A stretch of DNA of 64,000 bases from Pseudomonas sp. UMAB-08. GTDB lineage: Bacteria; Pseudomonadota; Gammaproteobacteria; Pseudomonadales; Pseudomonadaceae. The notes under the pieces are model-generated. The model saw only the letters and a list, made by a program, of their open reading frames with translations. It ran no database searches and was not told the origin of the DNA. Shown here piece by piece: positions 1 through 9,293 of the stretch. Position 1 is the stretch's first letter. Each line of letters begins with the position of its first letter. The stretch spans positions 175,033 to 239,032 of the forward strand of contig NZ_LT607416.1 in NCBI RefSeq assembly GCF_900095225.1. Direction: 5' to 3'. The position numbers and the translations under genes were made by a program.

Positions 1-255
1 CAGGGCCATGCCGGCCGTGGCGATAGCCAGGGTCTGCAGGGTGGCTTGCAGCAGCAGTTGGATGAACTCCTCGCCATGGGCGGGCGGCCAGAACGCGGAG
101 ACGAAGCGGCCCATCTCGCTCTGGCTGTCGGTCGCCAGCAATACACTGACGTCGAGCTCGCTGAGCCGGATGCCCGGCCACAGCAGGGCGATGGCCAGCA
201 GGCTGAGCAGCAGACGAGGCCCGGCGGCCGGGTCGCGGTTGTCGCGCGTCAGCAT
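1..255 (-). CDS. Phosphonate/phosphite-type ABC transporter permease, N-terminal part (cut by window edge)
   Basis: The ATG at 255 overlaps the stop of the upstream ATPase gene (ATGA), and the frame stays open to base 1, so only about 85 residues are visible. The N-terminus has a Leu/Ala-rich membrane segment (about residues 14-26) that ends in WPGIRLSE. A soluble stretch and the start of a second hydrophobic segment follow, as in PhnE-type permeases. The protein should form the inner-membrane channel of the importer encoded by the next two genes. Substrate (phosphonate, phosphite or a related anion) cannot be told from this fragment. The assignment rests mainly on gene order and operon overlap. 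Confidence 0.7.
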   Translation of the reverse strand, partial: MLTRDNRDPAAGPRLLLSLLAIALLWPGIRLSELDVSVLLATDSQSEMGRFVSAFWPPAHGEEFIQLLLQATLQTLAIATAGMAL

Positions 256-1046
256 CGGGGAATCTGCACGCTCAAGGGCGTATCTGGAGCCGGTGCAGGC
301 TGCAGAGACTCGTTGGCATAGAGCGTGTCGAGCAGGTCGCGGCTGACGTCGCTGGCCGGACGGTCAAACAGGATCTGTCCGTCGCGTACGCCAATGATGC
401 GTGGGAAGTGCGTCAGGGCCAGGTCCACGGCATGCAGGCTGGCGACCAGGGTGACGTCGTGCTCCTGCGCATGCTGGCAGAGGACCGCCAGGGTGTGCGC
501 GGCCAACACCGGGTCCATGGCCGACACCGGCTCATCGGCCAGCAATACCTCGGGGGCCTGGTACAGCACACGGGCAATGCCTACGCGCTGTAGCTGACCG
601 CCGGACAGTTGCTGGCACTGAGCGAACAGCTTGTCGCTGAGGTCCAGCCTGGCCAGTGCCGCGCGTGCGCCGGGAATATCCAGAGGGTGCAGCAGGTTCA
701 GCAAACTCTTGCCCAGCCCCCACTGGCCAAGCTTTCCGGCCAGTACCGCAGTGACCACGCGCTGGCGCGGTGGCAGTGGTGGCGACTGATGCACCAGACC
801 GATGCGCGCGCGCAGGCGCTGACGCTGGTGCGCAGAAAGCTGCCAAGGCCGCTCACCGAGCACCTGCACTTCGCCGCTGCTGGGCCGCAGGGCGGTGGCC
901 AGCAGGTTGAGCAGGCTCGACTTGCCTGCGCCGGACGGACCGATGATGGCGACCTGTTCGCGGGCACCGATGTGCAAGTCCACGCTACGCAGCGCGTGGA
1001 CTCCATTGGCGTGGCTGAGGCTGGCCTGGATAAGGCGCAGCGTCAT
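249..1046 (-). CDS. phnC: Phosphonate/phosphite-type ABC transporter ATP-binding protein
   Basis: 265-residue ABC ATPase. The Walker A motif GPSGAGKSS is near residue 37, the ABC signature LSGGQLQR near residue 148, and the Walker [14 protein letters not shown] near residue 168, followed by a switch His in [11 protein letters not shown]. Length and motif order fit the PhnC/PtxA family, which powers import of phosphonates or phosphite across the inner membrane. The start overlaps the end of the binding-protein gene by 4 bp (ATGA) and the stop overlaps the permease start, so the three are translationally coupled. PtxA and PhnC cannot be separated by eye, so the symbol names the family only. Confidence 0.85.
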   Translation of the reverse strand: MTLRLIQASLSHANGVHALRSVDLHIGAREQVAIIGPSGAGKSSLLNLLATALRPSSGEVQVLGERPWQLSAHQRQRLRARIGLVHQSPPLPPRQRVVTAVLAGKLGQWGLGKSLLNLLHPLDIPGARAALARLDLSDKLFAQCQQLSGGQLQRVGIARVLYQAPEVLLADEPVSAMDPVLAAHTLAVLCQHAQEHDVTLVASLHAVDLALTHFPRIIGVRDGQILFDRPASDVSRDLLDTLYANESLQPAPAPDTPLSVQIPRC

Positions 1047-1894
1047 TTCAGCAGGTCGGCGGCGCGTGCGGCTTCCTCGATACCTTTGTAGTTCTCAGGT
1101 TTGGTTTCGATGAAGCGGCTGGCGGCCTGCAGGTCGAGGATTGCCTTTTGCTCCGGGTTCGCAGGGTCAAGGGCGAGGAACGCGGCCTTGATTTTGGCAG
1201 TCAGCACCGGGTCGAGCGTGCCGCGCACGGTCCAGTTGTAGTCGTAGTAGGTCGGGGTGGTGGCGAATACTCTGACCTTGCTGGTGTCGACCTTGCCGGC
1301 GGCGACCAGTTTGTCCCAGACGCTGGCGTTGAGTACCCCGGCGTCGACCTTGCCAGCCTGGACCCAGGCGACGGTGGCGTCATGGGCGCCGGAGTAGCCT
1401 ACGCGGCTAAAGAAGGTTTCTGGCTTGATGCCGTCCTTGAGCATGAAGTAACGCGGCATAAGGCTGCCAGAGGTGGACGACACCGAGCCGAAGGCGAAGG
1501 TCTTGCCCTTGAGATCCGCGAGGGATTTGACCGCAGGGTCGGCGGTGATGAACTTGCTGGTGAACTGGGCGTCCTGCTCGCGCTGTACCAGCGGAATGGC
1601 GTTACCGGTTTTCAGGCGTGCCTGAACGAAGGTGAAGCCGCCCAGCCAGGCCAGGTCGATACGGTCGGTGGCCAGCGCCTCAACGACGGCCGGGTAGTCG
1701 GCAACCGGAATGAATTCGACCTTCATGCCCAACTGCTGTTCCAGATAGGCGCCCAGCGGCTTGAACTTGCGCAGCAGCTCGGTCGGGGCTTCATCAGGAA
1801 TGGCGCTGACTTTCAAGGTGTCGGCGGCCTGTGCGAACAGGGTCGAAAGGGACAGGGCAAAGCCTGCGGCCAGCACCAGCGTACGCTTGAGCAT
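1043..1894 (-). CDS. phnD: Periplasmic phosphonate/phosphite-binding protein (PhnD/PtxB family)
   Basis: 283 residues from the ATG at 1894, chosen over an in-frame ATG 63 bp upstream because it has a GGAGAA ribosome site and starts directly with a signal peptide ([20 protein letters not shown], cleavage after AQA). The mature part shows the PhnD-family pattern: an early P-D-E-A-P-T segment, [15 protein letters not shown], and [13 protein letters not shown], which shapes the anion pocket. It should deliver substrate to the permease and ATPase encoded next in the operon. No Pho box was seen upstream. Several PhnD-like proteins bind phosphite or other oxyanions, so the ligand is open. Confidence 0.85.
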   Translation of the reverse strand: MLKRTLVLAAGFALSLSTLFAQAADTLKVSAIPDEAPTELLRKFKPLGAYLEQQLGMKVEFIPVADYPAVVEALATDRIDLAWLGGFTFVQARLKTGNAIPLVQREQDAQFTSKFITADPAVKSLADLKGKTFAFGSVSSTSGSLMPRYFMLKDGIKPETFFSRVGYSGAHDATVAWVQAGKVDAGVLNASVWDKLVAAGKVDTSKVRVFATTPTYYDYNWTVRGTLDPVLTAKIKAAFLALDPANPEQKAILDLQAASRFIETKPENYKGIEEAARAADLLK

Positions 1895-2022
1895 GGAAGT
1901 TCTCCGGTTAAATAGCGGAAAAATGTCGAGGCGCCTGACGCGAGTTGTTTGCTGCACGGCGCTTCGTGAGGGTAGACGAAACGGCGCGATTATATGGCCC
2001 CTTGTGTGAAAGACCAGCTATG

Positions 2023-2041
2023 CAAATCATAGGGAGATTTG
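2023..2041. repeat. Inverted repeat between the importer and the GGDEF gene
   Basis: CAAATC and GATTTG form perfect 6-bp arms around a 7-bp spacer. The repeat lies 10 bp beyond the stop of the minus-strand GGDEF gene and upstream of the importer operon. No T-run follows on either strand, so it is more likely an operator or weak hairpin than a terminator. Confidence 0.35.
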
Positions 2042-2050
2042 AATCATGGT

Positions 2051-3466
2051 CTATTCACAAAACCGAATCGTGTTTCGTCCTTGCTCTTTGGCCTGATACA
2101 TCGCTGAGTCAGCCGAATCTATGACGTGTTCTTCACTCGCTTCGCGTCCCTTGAAGAGGGCGACACCGATGCTGGCCGTGCAGCGATGTTCAATGGTGAG
2201 GCTCAATAAATACGGCGCCGACAAACTGATGCGTATCTTTTCGGCAATGCGTCCTGCCTGAGCAGTGGCTTCGCGCTTGTCGCAGCTCAGGTCACACAGC
2301 AGCACAACGAATTCGTCACCGCCAAAGCGGGCAACGGTATCGGCTTCGCGCACACAGGCTTTCAGGCGGTTGGCGACCTCGATCAGCAGCAGGTCGCCGA
2401 CGCTGTGGCCATGCGTGTCATTGAGGGGTTTGAAGTTATCCATATCGAGGAATAGCAACGCGCCGTAGCAGTTACTGCGGTGGCTGGATGACATCGTCTG
2501 GGTGAGGCGATCTTTCAGCAGGCGGCGATTGGGCAAGCGGGTCAGCGTGTCACGGAACGCCAACTGGTTGACCTGCTCTTCCAACAGCTTGCGCTGGGTG
2601 ACCTCTCGCGTAATACCGTGGTAGCCAATAATCTCACCCTGTTCGTCAAGGTCCGGCTTCGACAGCACTTCTCCCCAGAGCAGGCTGCCGTCTTTGCAGC
2701 GATGCTGTGCCTCAAAGGTCACAAAGCCATCCGGCGCAGGTGGCCGTTCAGACCGCCGTCTTTTTTCTATCAGTTGCTTGACGGTGGCCACACCCTCATC
2801 GGTAAACAGTTCAAAGACGTGATGCCCGACCACCTCGTCGGCCTTGAAGCCACGCAGGCGTTCGTCGGCGGGGTTGATGTAGGTGATGAACAGGTCACGG
2901 TCTGTTTTCCAGTGGACGTCGCGAGTGTCCTCGGTGAGCTGGCGATAGAGGGCTTCGCTTGTATGCAGTGCCTGGGTGCGCTCCTCGACCAGTGCCTCCA
3001 GCGTGCTGTTGCGCTCCTGCAGGCTCTTGAGCGGATACACCTCTCCATCCTCCGCCCGGTGATAGGGAATGGAGATACCGCTGTGAACGATTTTCCACTC
3101 TTCACCTTCGAGGCGGAAAATCAGCACCAGGCGTGCCGCTTCCTTTGCAAGCATATCGCCGTCAACGGGCAAGTGAATGCGGAACAAGGCGCTGGCAACC
3201 ACCACCTCGTCACTCAGATCCTGCAGCGAGAGATCGAGCATCTCAATGCGGATAGGCTCAGGCACTTGAGAGAAGTCCTGCCGAGTGATGTTCTGCCAGT
3301 CGGCGAGATCCTTGACCAGAAAATCACCGCTTCCCGTATAACCACTGAAGTTTTTACTGAAGCGGGTCGTCAGGCGCTGATCCCGAGAGGCGTACATCTC
3401 GATGTACTCTTCAAACAGGGCACGAATCAGGCGCTGTCGATCTGGAGATGGGGTGCTGATGGTCAT
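2051..3466 (-). CDS. PAS-domain diguanylate cyclase with an N-terminal NTF2-like domain
   Basis: 471 residues. Residues 1-130 look like an NTF2/SnoaL-like alpha-beta fold. A short coiled-coil link (LQERNSTLEALVEERTQAL) leads to a PAS domain at about 165-290 (TYINPADERLRGF, then W-G-E and GYHGITREVTQRK). A GGDEF domain fills the C-terminus, with the intact active-site motif ARFGGDEF near residue 392. The protein should make cyclic di-GMP from two GTP in response to a ligand sensed by the PAS or NTF2-like domain. No transmembrane segment is visible, so it is probably cytoplasmic. No RxxD inhibitory site is obvious just before GGDEF. Confidence 0.85.
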   Translation of the reverse strand: MTISTPSPDRQRLIRALFEEYIEMYASRDQRLTTRFSKNFSGYTGSGDFLVKDLADWQNITRQDFSQVPEPIRIEMLDLSLQDLSDEVVVASALFRIHLPVDGDMLAKEAARLVLIFRLEGEEWKIVHSGISIPYHRAEDGEVYPLKSLQERNSTLEALVEERTQALHTSEALYRQLTEDTRDVHWKTDRDLFITYINPADERLRGFKADEVVGHHVFELFTDEGVATVKQLIEKRRRSERPPAPDGFVTFEAQHRCKDGSLLWGEVLSKPDLDEQGEIIGYHGITREVTQRKLLEEQVNQLAFRDTLTRLPNRRLLKDRLTQTMSSSHRSNCYGALLFLDMDNFKPLNDTHGHSVGDLLLIEVANRLKACVREADTVARFGGDEFVVLLCDLSCDKREATAQAGRIAEKIRISLSAPYLLSLTIEHRCTASIGVALFKGREASEEHVIDSADSAMYQAKEQGRNTIRFCE

Positions 3467-3679
3467 GGCTGGTGTGTACTCTGTTCTGCACCCATGGCGA
3501 AAAATCTGTTCGAGGCGCTTTTTTGGTGAGCACTTTACACGTTGCCCTCAATCAATAAACCGCTTCTGCTTTTACCATTCGTTTAGTTGATAGTTACCAT
3601 CGACGAATGCGAGTTTTGTTTTTCCGGCGAAGGAGGAAGATAGCGCCATTCCGAACATGCTTCTGAGGGAAATAATGCG

Positions 3680-4351
3680 ATGAGAATCTTCACCCTGCTG
3701 GCTCTTGTCGCCGTATTGACCGGTGGCGCTGCCGCCACTGCGCCTTCTTACGCTGCCGACGCACCTTCCTGCCATTTGTTATCGGTGGCCGACAGTGCCG
3801 CTGGCCTGCAGCATGCACAATCAGTCGGTGTGCTTTACAGCGAAAACACCCTCAACACCCTTGAGTACCTTGAGCATTACCATGCTGTAGCGCTGAACGG
3901 CGTGAAGAATAGTGCGATCGATTCTCGCATCAGCGGCGCGTTCGTCAACAGCTCCGATCCGAAACTTGCGATCAATTGGCTCATGGGTTCGCTGCAGAAA
4001 GAATTCTCCTCAGTGACCGTCTACGACAACCTCGATGCGCTGGTGCAAGCCCACCCTGACGCAGTGGTCATGCTGGACACCTACAACCGTCTGGTGACAC
4101 AGCGCAATACTCAGGTCGAAGCGCGCTTCATCGCCAAATTCTACGACTCGAACCTGCAATACATTGGCAAGGCCGAAGGTTTGGGTGAAAAGCAAATGTC
4201 CGCTGTCTGGGTGCATGGTAAAGCAGCTCCAGAGATTGCCGCGCAAATCGACCAGCAACGTGAGCTGCAATTAAACGCCCTGAAACAGTTCGATGCGTCG
4301 CTGAAGGCGCTCGTGACATCCGGCGGGATGGCTCAGGTCGCAAGCAACTGA
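3680..4351 (+). CDS. Exported protein of unknown function
   Basis: 223 residues with a clear signal peptide (MRIFTLLALVAVLTGG, cleavage near SYA-ADA), so it is probably periplasmic. The mature part is soluble, mixed alpha-beta and ends in a helical region rich in Gln and Lys. The only cysteine in the first part of the mature chain lies 4 residues after the likely cleavage site and does not form a lipobox. I do not recognise a family. It stands alone, convergent with the CAP-domain gene only 20 bp away. Confidence 0.65.
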   Translation: MRIFTLLALVAVLTGGAAATAPSYAADAPSCHLLSVADSAAGLQHAQSVGVLYSENTLNTLEYLEHYHAVALNGVKNSAIDSRISGAFVNSSDPKLAINWLMGSLQKEFSSVTVYDNLDALVQAHPDAVVMLDTYNRLVTQRNTQVEARFIAKFYDSNLQYIGKAEGLGEKQMSAVWVHGKAAPEIAAQIDQQRELQLNALKQFDASLKALVTSGGMAQVASN

Positions 4352-4370
4352 CGGTGTGGTTCCACGATCA

Positions 4371-5231
4371 TCACGGCGCGCCAAACAGCATCGTCCAATA
4401 AATACCCAAATCGCTACGCGAGTCCGTGGCATAAGCTGCACCCACCTGGGTAAACATCGGGTTCATCAGATTGGCGCAATGCCCGGGACTGGCCAGCCAC
4501 CCCTGCATCGCCTGGCTCGGAGAACCTTGCCCGGCAGCGATGTTCTCGCCGATCTGCCGACCACGGTAGCCGACGGCCCGCGCCCGGTCCGCTGGTGAGT
4601 CACCCTCCGGATCCTGGTGCGCGAAGTAATTGCCGTAGGCCATCGCCCGGCTATGCCCCTGCGCTGCCAACCCCAAGGCGTTGTTCCAGGTCAGTGGCCG
4701 CGCGGCGGCGAAGCGCCGATACCCACACATACGCGGCTTCGCCCGTGCCGCATTGACCTGTGCCAGCAACGTTTTATCCGCGGTTCGCCGATCAGTCAGG
4801 TGAGCATCGACCAAGGGGCGCGCCAGTACCATCTGCCACCGACTGCCGGCGCGAGTGACGCCAATATCGGTCGCTTGGGTATCGAGCAGCGCATCGCAGT
4901 AGTCACTCTTGAGCATGGCAAAAGCCGCCTCGACATCGCGCGCGCCGGCCACCTGGATAGCCTGCACCGTCGCCGCCTGATAACCGGCGGCCTTCAACCC
5001 GTCCCGTAAACCGCCGTCATAACCAACGGGCAAGGCCAGGCTAGACTTCAGCGCCAACGGCGTCATGGCAGAGGCCGTGCGTCCCTCGCAGCGCTGGGGA
5101 TGGGCGCGGTAGCCGTTGATGGCTTGCACCAGTTGCCGTTCCCCTTCGGCATAAGCGGGATGGGCGAGCAGGGGGAGCAAAGGGATGAGGCAGAGCGAAA
5201 CAAAGCGAGAGGAGCGAACGGTTAGGCGCAT
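4371..5231 (-). CDS. Secreted CAP-domain (SCP/PR-1-like) protein
   Basis: 286 residues with a signal peptide ending near HPAYA-EG. The C-terminal half (about 160-286) is a CAP domain: LTWNNALGLAAQGHSRAMA, then GENIAAG, then WLASPGHCANLMNP and a final aromatic strand (IYWTMLFG). The His residues expected for the CAP cavity are present (GHS, HQD, GHC). The N-terminal half (YRAHPQRCEGR) looks like a diverged second copy of the same fold. It probably acts in the periplasm or outside the cell, with unknown substrate. Confidence 0.85.
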   Translation of the reverse strand: MRLTVRSSRFVSLCLIPLLPLLAHPAYAEGERQLVQAINGYRAHPQRCEGRTASAMTPLALKSSLALPVGYDGGLRDGLKAAGYQAATVQAIQVAGARDVEAAFAMLKSDYCDALLDTQATDIGVTRAGSRWQMVLARPLVDAHLTDRRTADKTLLAQVNAARAKPRMCGYRRFAAARPLTWNNALGLAAQGHSRAMAYGNYFAHQDPEGDSPADRARAVGYRGRQIGENIAAGQGSPSQAMQGWLASPGHCANLMNPMFTQVGAAYATDSRSDLGIYWTMLFGAP

Positions 5232-5484
5232 GAGGCGAACAGCTCAGATGGAATGACGAGGGGCTGGGCAGCAAAGGGGCTGCGGGAGTGACCGGCAAAG
5301 CCCGAATAGGACTGCGGGCTTCAACACAAGTTTCACCGGCAACGGATACACATTCAGAGTTGGAGCCGTGCGTTCGCTGCGCACGGTCAGTTTTATTCCT
5401 TTGCGTCTCAAGGCGTTGCACATCGATACTGGCAAAAGGGGCACGCAGCAGCGAGCCGCACGACACTGATTCAAGGATCAAACA

Positions 5485-5856
5485 ATGCAGTTAAGCAAAC
5501 GCGATCAGGCGCAGATCGAGCGTCGTCTGGTGGCGACCCTGACCGACGCCTGTGAGACGGCCAAAGCCGAAATAGTAGGGTTCTGCTGGCTGACCCACGA
5601 GGTTGATTACTCCGTGTTCCCGTCCAGCCTGATGGTCGTCTGGGTCTTTGACACGCAAGCCAACAAGGACCAGGCCCTTGCGAGCGGACAGGGCGAACGC
5701 ATGGTCGAACTGACGGCGGTGGCGTTAAGCGAAGCGGATATCCACGTCAGTCCGGTGTCGGCCCACGTTCACGTCGATACTGAAGAGCAATGTCAGCGTG
5801 CCAATGCCGGAAACTGGCAGCAACGCTTGGCGCGCAAGCGCTCGACGCGGGGTTGA
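5485..5856 (+). CDS. Conserved hypothetical protein, cytoplasmic
   Basis: 123 residues without signal peptide or membrane segment. A helical N-terminus (LSKRDQAQIERRL) is followed by beta strands (SLMVVWVFD) and an acidic then basic tail (LARKRSTRG). I cannot assign a domain. It ends 3 bp before the DUF1289 gene, so the two are probably co-transcribed. Confidence 0.6.
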   Translation: MQLSKRDQAQIERRLVATLTDACETAKAEIVGFCWLTHEVDYSVFPSSLMVVWVFDTQANKDQALASGQGERMVELTAVALSEADIHVSPVSAHVHVDTEEQCQRANAGNWQQRLARKRSTRG

Positions 5857-5859
5857 ATC

Positions 5860-6042
5860 GTGGCCAAGGACATCGAAAATCCCTGCATTTCCGTTTGCCA
5901 GCTAAGCGGTGATCTATGCGTGAGTTGTGGTCGCACCAAGGACGACATCAGAAAATGGAAACGCATGAAGCGACCCGAAAAAATGGCCGCCGTGCAACGA
6001 GCGGGCCTGCGCCTGAAGAGCCTGCAGAAAAAAGACGCTTGA
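5860..6042 (+). CDS. DUF1289 family small protein
   Basis: 60 residues from a GTG start 3 bp after the previous gene. The family pattern is present: NPCISVCQL, then LCVSCGRTKDDIRKW and a basic C-terminus. The four cysteines (two in PCxxxC, two in CxxCGRT) suggest metal binding. Function is unknown in the family. Confidence 0.8.
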   Translation: MAKDIENPCISVCQLSGDLCVSCGRTKDDIRKWKRMKRPEKMAAVQRAGLRLKSLQKKDA

Positions 6043-6158
6043 AATGCGGTCCTCAGTGCGGCTTCGGGTCCTGATCGACGCATCCCTGGATAAAGCCTGA
6101 TCCGCCTTAAAAAACGCATTCCCACAACTACACTGCGCAAACACCTCGGGAGCCGAAC

Positions 6159-6539
6159 ATGAGCAATGCGAAAGAATCGATTGAAATAAAATGGCTTCCA
6201 GATGTGGAAGAGCAGGACTACCCAGCGGCACAGTCCTACCTTCTTCTGCTATTCAGCGAAAACCGGGTACAGAAAATCATTTCCGCCCTGCGTTCGGCAG
6301 ACCTCACCCAATTCAAGGCAAAGGACATCTTCCGCGCTTCAGAACTTTCCCTGCTTGGCATCAGCAACTCCCATGTAGATAAAGACCGCAGCAAAATCAA
6401 GAACGGAACGCCGCTGTCACCGTTACTGCTGGTCAGGGGAGATAAGAGCGACAAACTTGTCATTGCGGACGGCTATCACCGTCTCTGCGCCATCTACGGC
6501 GTTGCCGAAGATGCCTGGATCAAGTGCAAGATTGTTTAG
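6159..6539 (+). CDS. Small ParB-like (ParB/sulfiredoxin-fold) protein
   Basis: 126 residues. The C-terminal half has a ParB N-terminal-like core: SPLLLVRG, then KLVIADGYHRLCAIY, where the D-G-Y-H-R box matches the nucleotide-binding motif of ParB-like and sulfiredoxin-like proteins. There is no HTH or dimer domain, so it is not a chromosome partition ParB. It stands alone on the plus strand with its own AUG and no clear operon partner. Confidence 0.6.
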   Translation: MSNAKESIEIKWLPDVEEQDYPAAQSYLLLLFSENRVQKIISALRSADLTQFKAKDIFRASELSLLGISNSHVDKDRSKIKNGTPLSPLLLVRGDKSDKLVIADGYHRLCAIYGVAEDAWIKCKIV

Positions 6540-6641
6540 GCCGGTTTACTGGGTTGATTAAGTGGCAGATACAGAAGTATGCGGTCATAGTCCTCGCGGC
6601 TATAAGCTTCTAAGCGTTCCTATTTCGCTGGATTCTGTCTA

Positions 6642-8180
6642 ATGAATGCGATCCACCGGCTGTGCCTGGTCTTGGGCGACCAGTTATCCTTTGATCTGGC
6701 CTCATTGAAGGTCCTGGACACCGAGCGTGACACCGTGTTGCTGGTCGAGGTGATGGAGGAGGCCAGCCATGTGCCCCATCATCCGCAAAAAATCACGCTG
6801 ATCTTCAGCGCCATGCGCCACTTTGCAAAGGCGTTGCAGCAGCGAGGGGTCCGTGTGCAGTACGTTGCCCTCGATGATCCGCAAAACACCGGGTCGGTGC
6901 CGAGCGAGTTGCGGCGCTGGCAGTCGCTGATGCAGCCGGACGAACTGCACATGACAGAGTGCGGCGACTGGCGTCTGGAGCAGTCGCTTAAGGACTGTGG
7001 TTTACAGATCCAGTGGCATGTCGATACCCGCTTTCTCTGTACCCGTGCCGAATTCTCTTCGTGGGCCAAGGACAAAAAGCAGCTGCGCATGGAGTTCTTC
7101 TACCGTGAGATGCGGCGCAAGAGTGGGCTGTTGATCAACGGCGATGGCAGTCCGGTCGGAGGTGCCTGGAACTTTGATGCGGAAAACCGCAAGGCACTGC
7201 CCAAGGGCGTGATTGCCCCATACCCGGCCCGTTTTTCCGCAGATTCAATCACCCAGGAAGTGCTTGCGCTGGTGGGGGAGCGCTTCAGCAGTCACTACGG
7301 TTCTCTGGATGCCTTTGACTATCCGGTGACCCACGTCGATGCCCAGGCGCTGTGGGATTACTTTCTGGATTATGGCCTGGCCGGATTCGGCGATTACCAG
7401 GACGCCATGGCCAGCGACGAGCCCTTTCTGTTTCATGCCCGCATCAGCGCGGCGCTTAACATTGGGCTACTGGATGTCCGTCAGCTGTGCAGCGATGTGG
7501 AGTCGGCCTATTTGTCGGGCAGGATTGCGTTGAATGCCGCCGAGGGCTTTATCCGCCAACTGATCGGCTGGCGTGAATATGTACGTGGCGTCTACTGGCT
7601 GAAGATGCCTGATTACGCCAGTGGCAATGTATTCGGTAACAGCAGGCCGCTGCCAGAGTTCTACTGGACAGGCGAAACGAAAATGAACTGCATGCGCCAG
7701 GCTATCGGTCAAAGCTTGAAACATGCCTACGCCCATCACATCCAGCGGCTGATGGTCACCGGCAATTTTGCTCTGCTCGCCGGTATCGCGCCGAGCCAGG
7801 TGTGCGAATGGTATCTGGCAATCTACATGGACGCTTTCGACTGGGTTGAGCTACCCAATACCCTGGGAATGGTCATGCACGCCGATGGCGGTTATCTTGG
7901 CTCCAAGCCTTACTGCGCCAGTGGCCAGTACATAAAGCGCATGTCTGACTACTGCCGTGGCTGTGCGTACAAAGTGAGTGAAAGCACCACTGACGATGCC
8001 TGCCCCTTCAATTCGCTCTACTGGCATTTTCTGATGCGCCACAGCACTATTCTGCGCAACAATCAACGCATGGGTATGGTCTACAAAAACCTCGAACGCA
8101 TGCCCGAATCCAAGCAGCAAGCGCTCTGGCAACGTGGCCAGACACTGCTCGCAAAACTGGATGCCGGGGAGTCGCTTTGA
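6642..8180 (+). CDS. phrB: Bacterial (6-4) photolyase / FeS-BCP cryptochrome (PhrB type)
   Basis: 512 residues, the usual length of the FeS bacterial cryptochrome/photolyase group. The N-terminal antenna domain starts with LVLGDQLSFDLASL. The FAD-binding domain contains ENRKALP, WREYVRGVYW and the HHIQRLMVTGNF block with two adjacent histidines used in (6-4) repair. Four cysteines for the [4Fe-4S] cluster are visible: one in KMNCMRQ, two in YCRGC and one in DACPFN. It should repair UV (6-4) photoproducts with light. The gene is monocistronic or followed by the binding-protein gene 45 bp downstream. Confidence 0.9.
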   Translation: MNAIHRLCLVLGDQLSFDLASLKVLDTERDTVLLVEVMEEASHVPHHPQKITLIFSAMRHFAKALQQRGVRVQYVALDDPQNTGSVPSELRRWQSLMQPDELHMTECGDWRLEQSLKDCGLQIQWHVDTRFLCTRAEFSSWAKDKKQLRMEFFYREMRRKSGLLINGDGSPVGGAWNFDAENRKALPKGVIAPYPARFSADSITQEVLALVGERFSSHYGSLDAFDYPVTHVDAQALWDYFLDYGLAGFGDYQDAMASDEPFLFHARISAALNIGLLDVRQLCSDVESAYLSGRIALNAAEGFIRQLIGWREYVRGVYWLKMPDYASGNVFGNSRPLPEFYWTGETKMNCMRQAIGQSLKHAYAHHIQRLMVTGNFALLAGIAPSQVCEWYLAIYMDAFDWVELPNTLGMVMHADGGYLGSKPYCASGQYIKRMSDYCRGCAYKVSESTTDDACPFNSLYWHFLMRHSTILRNNQRMGMVYKNLERMPESKQQALWQRGQTLLAKLDAGESL

Positions 8181-8225
8181 AAAAGAGTGCCAATGGTGAT
8201 GGAGTCAGTAGGTCAATGGAGAGCC

Positions 8226-9020
8226 ATGCATCAACAAAAGACTAACCACCGAATGTGGCCACTCAAACCGATCCTGCTGATGTGCTCACTCTACCTGCTG
8301 GCAGCAAGCGCCGTCGCCGCGCAGGTGCCGCACGAGACGCTGACGATCATGGTCGAGGATGCTGCCGACCCCTGGTCGAAAAGCGACGGCACAGGTTACG
8401 CCAATGACGTAGTCGTCGCCGCGTTCAACGAGATGGAGGTTGAGGTGCGACTGAAAGTCGTGCCTTATTCACGTTGCAAATACATGGTGCTCAATGGCGA
8501 GGTCGCGGCCTGCTTCAACATGAGCTGGCTGCCCGAGTTCGAGGGCAAGATCAAGCTGGCGGCGCTACCGATCTACAAGGCGAATGATGATATCTTCGAA
8601 CATATCGAAGCCCCCTTGCCGAGGCCTACAGACGGCCTATGCACGTTGCCGCCTGGGACTGTACTGGGCATCACCAACGACTATGAGTATTCGCCCCAGG
8701 TCATGGCCCTACAGAAGTCCGGGGTGCTGTTCGAGAACGTTCACTCGGACTTACTGAATCTGAAGAAACTGGCCGCCCGGCGCTTCCAGGCGGCATTGGT
8801 CATTACCAACGACCTTGAGGCGGAGGCACAGAAGGCCAAACAGTCGGGCACAGAAAATTCGGTGCGCTTCGCCTTCAATTGCGGAGTGGTCACCGCGACC
8901 ATAGGCTTTAGCCTGGCTCACCCAGACGGATTGCGTGCATTGAAGACGTATGAAGAGGGATACCAACGTATCGCGGCCAACGGTGTACTCAAGCAGATTC
9001 ATACACGCTGGTTTCCTTAG
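8226..9020 (+). CDS. Periplasmic substrate-binding protein (SBP family 3-like)
   Basis: 264 residues from the ATG at 8226, which has GGAGAG just upstream; an in-frame ATG 39 bp earlier is less well placed. A signal peptide (WPLKPILLMCSLYLLAAS, cleavage after VAA) leads into a family 3 solute-binding fold: LTIMVEDAADPW, YANDVVVAAFNEM, LKVVPYSRCKYMVLNGEVAAC and a C-terminal helix. Such free-standing Pseudomonas proteins often lack transporter partners, and none is seen here. Ligand unknown. Confidence 0.75.
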   Translation: MHQQKTNHRMWPLKPILLMCSLYLLAASAVAAQVPHETLTIMVEDAADPWSKSDGTGYANDVVVAAFNEMEVEVRLKVVPYSRCKYMVLNGEVAACFNMSWLPEFEGKIKLAALPIYKANDDIFEHIEAPLPRPTDGLCTLPPGTVLGITNDYEYSPQVMALQKSGVLFENVHSDLLNLKKLAARRFQAALVITNDLEAEAQKAKQSGTENSVRFAFNCGVVTATIGFSLAHPDGLRALKTYEEGYQRIAANGVLKQIHTRWFP

Positions 9021-9071
9021 CAGCACCGCTGCCCGACAGGCAGCAGGTGCTCCGTAAGGGATCGTGTGAAG

Positions 9072-9293
9072 TTAAGCCTCCCAGCCCGCTCCACTGACCG
9101 CCGCCTGCGCCAGTGGGTGCAAGTCGGCCCCCTGATGCTCCGTTTGCCAGGCCAGCAACTCCTTGCGCATGCCGGGCGTCCAGAACATCTGCAGATGATT
9201 ACGCACGCCGAGCACTGCCTGTTGCTGGTCCGGTTCGCTGGCGAAGTACTGGGCGATCTGGTTGGCCATTTTGATCAGGTTGGCAGTGCTCAT
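9072..9293 (-). CDS. fdsD: Formate dehydrogenase delta subunit
   Basis: 73 residues. The ATG at 9293 overlaps the stop of fdsA (ATGA); the frame is open further upstream but that part is antisense noise inside fdsA. The sequence MSTANLIKMANQIAQYF followed by a helical region with NHLQMFWTPGMR is typical of FdsD. The subunit is small and needed for full activity or assembly of the FdsABG complex. It is the last gene of the operon. The accessory gene fdhD (fdsC), often found between fdsA and fdsD, is absent here. Confidence 0.85.
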   Translation of the reverse strand: MSTANLIKMANQIAQYFASEPDQQQAVLGVRNHLQMFWTPGMRKELLAWQTEHQGADLHPLAQAAVSGAGWEA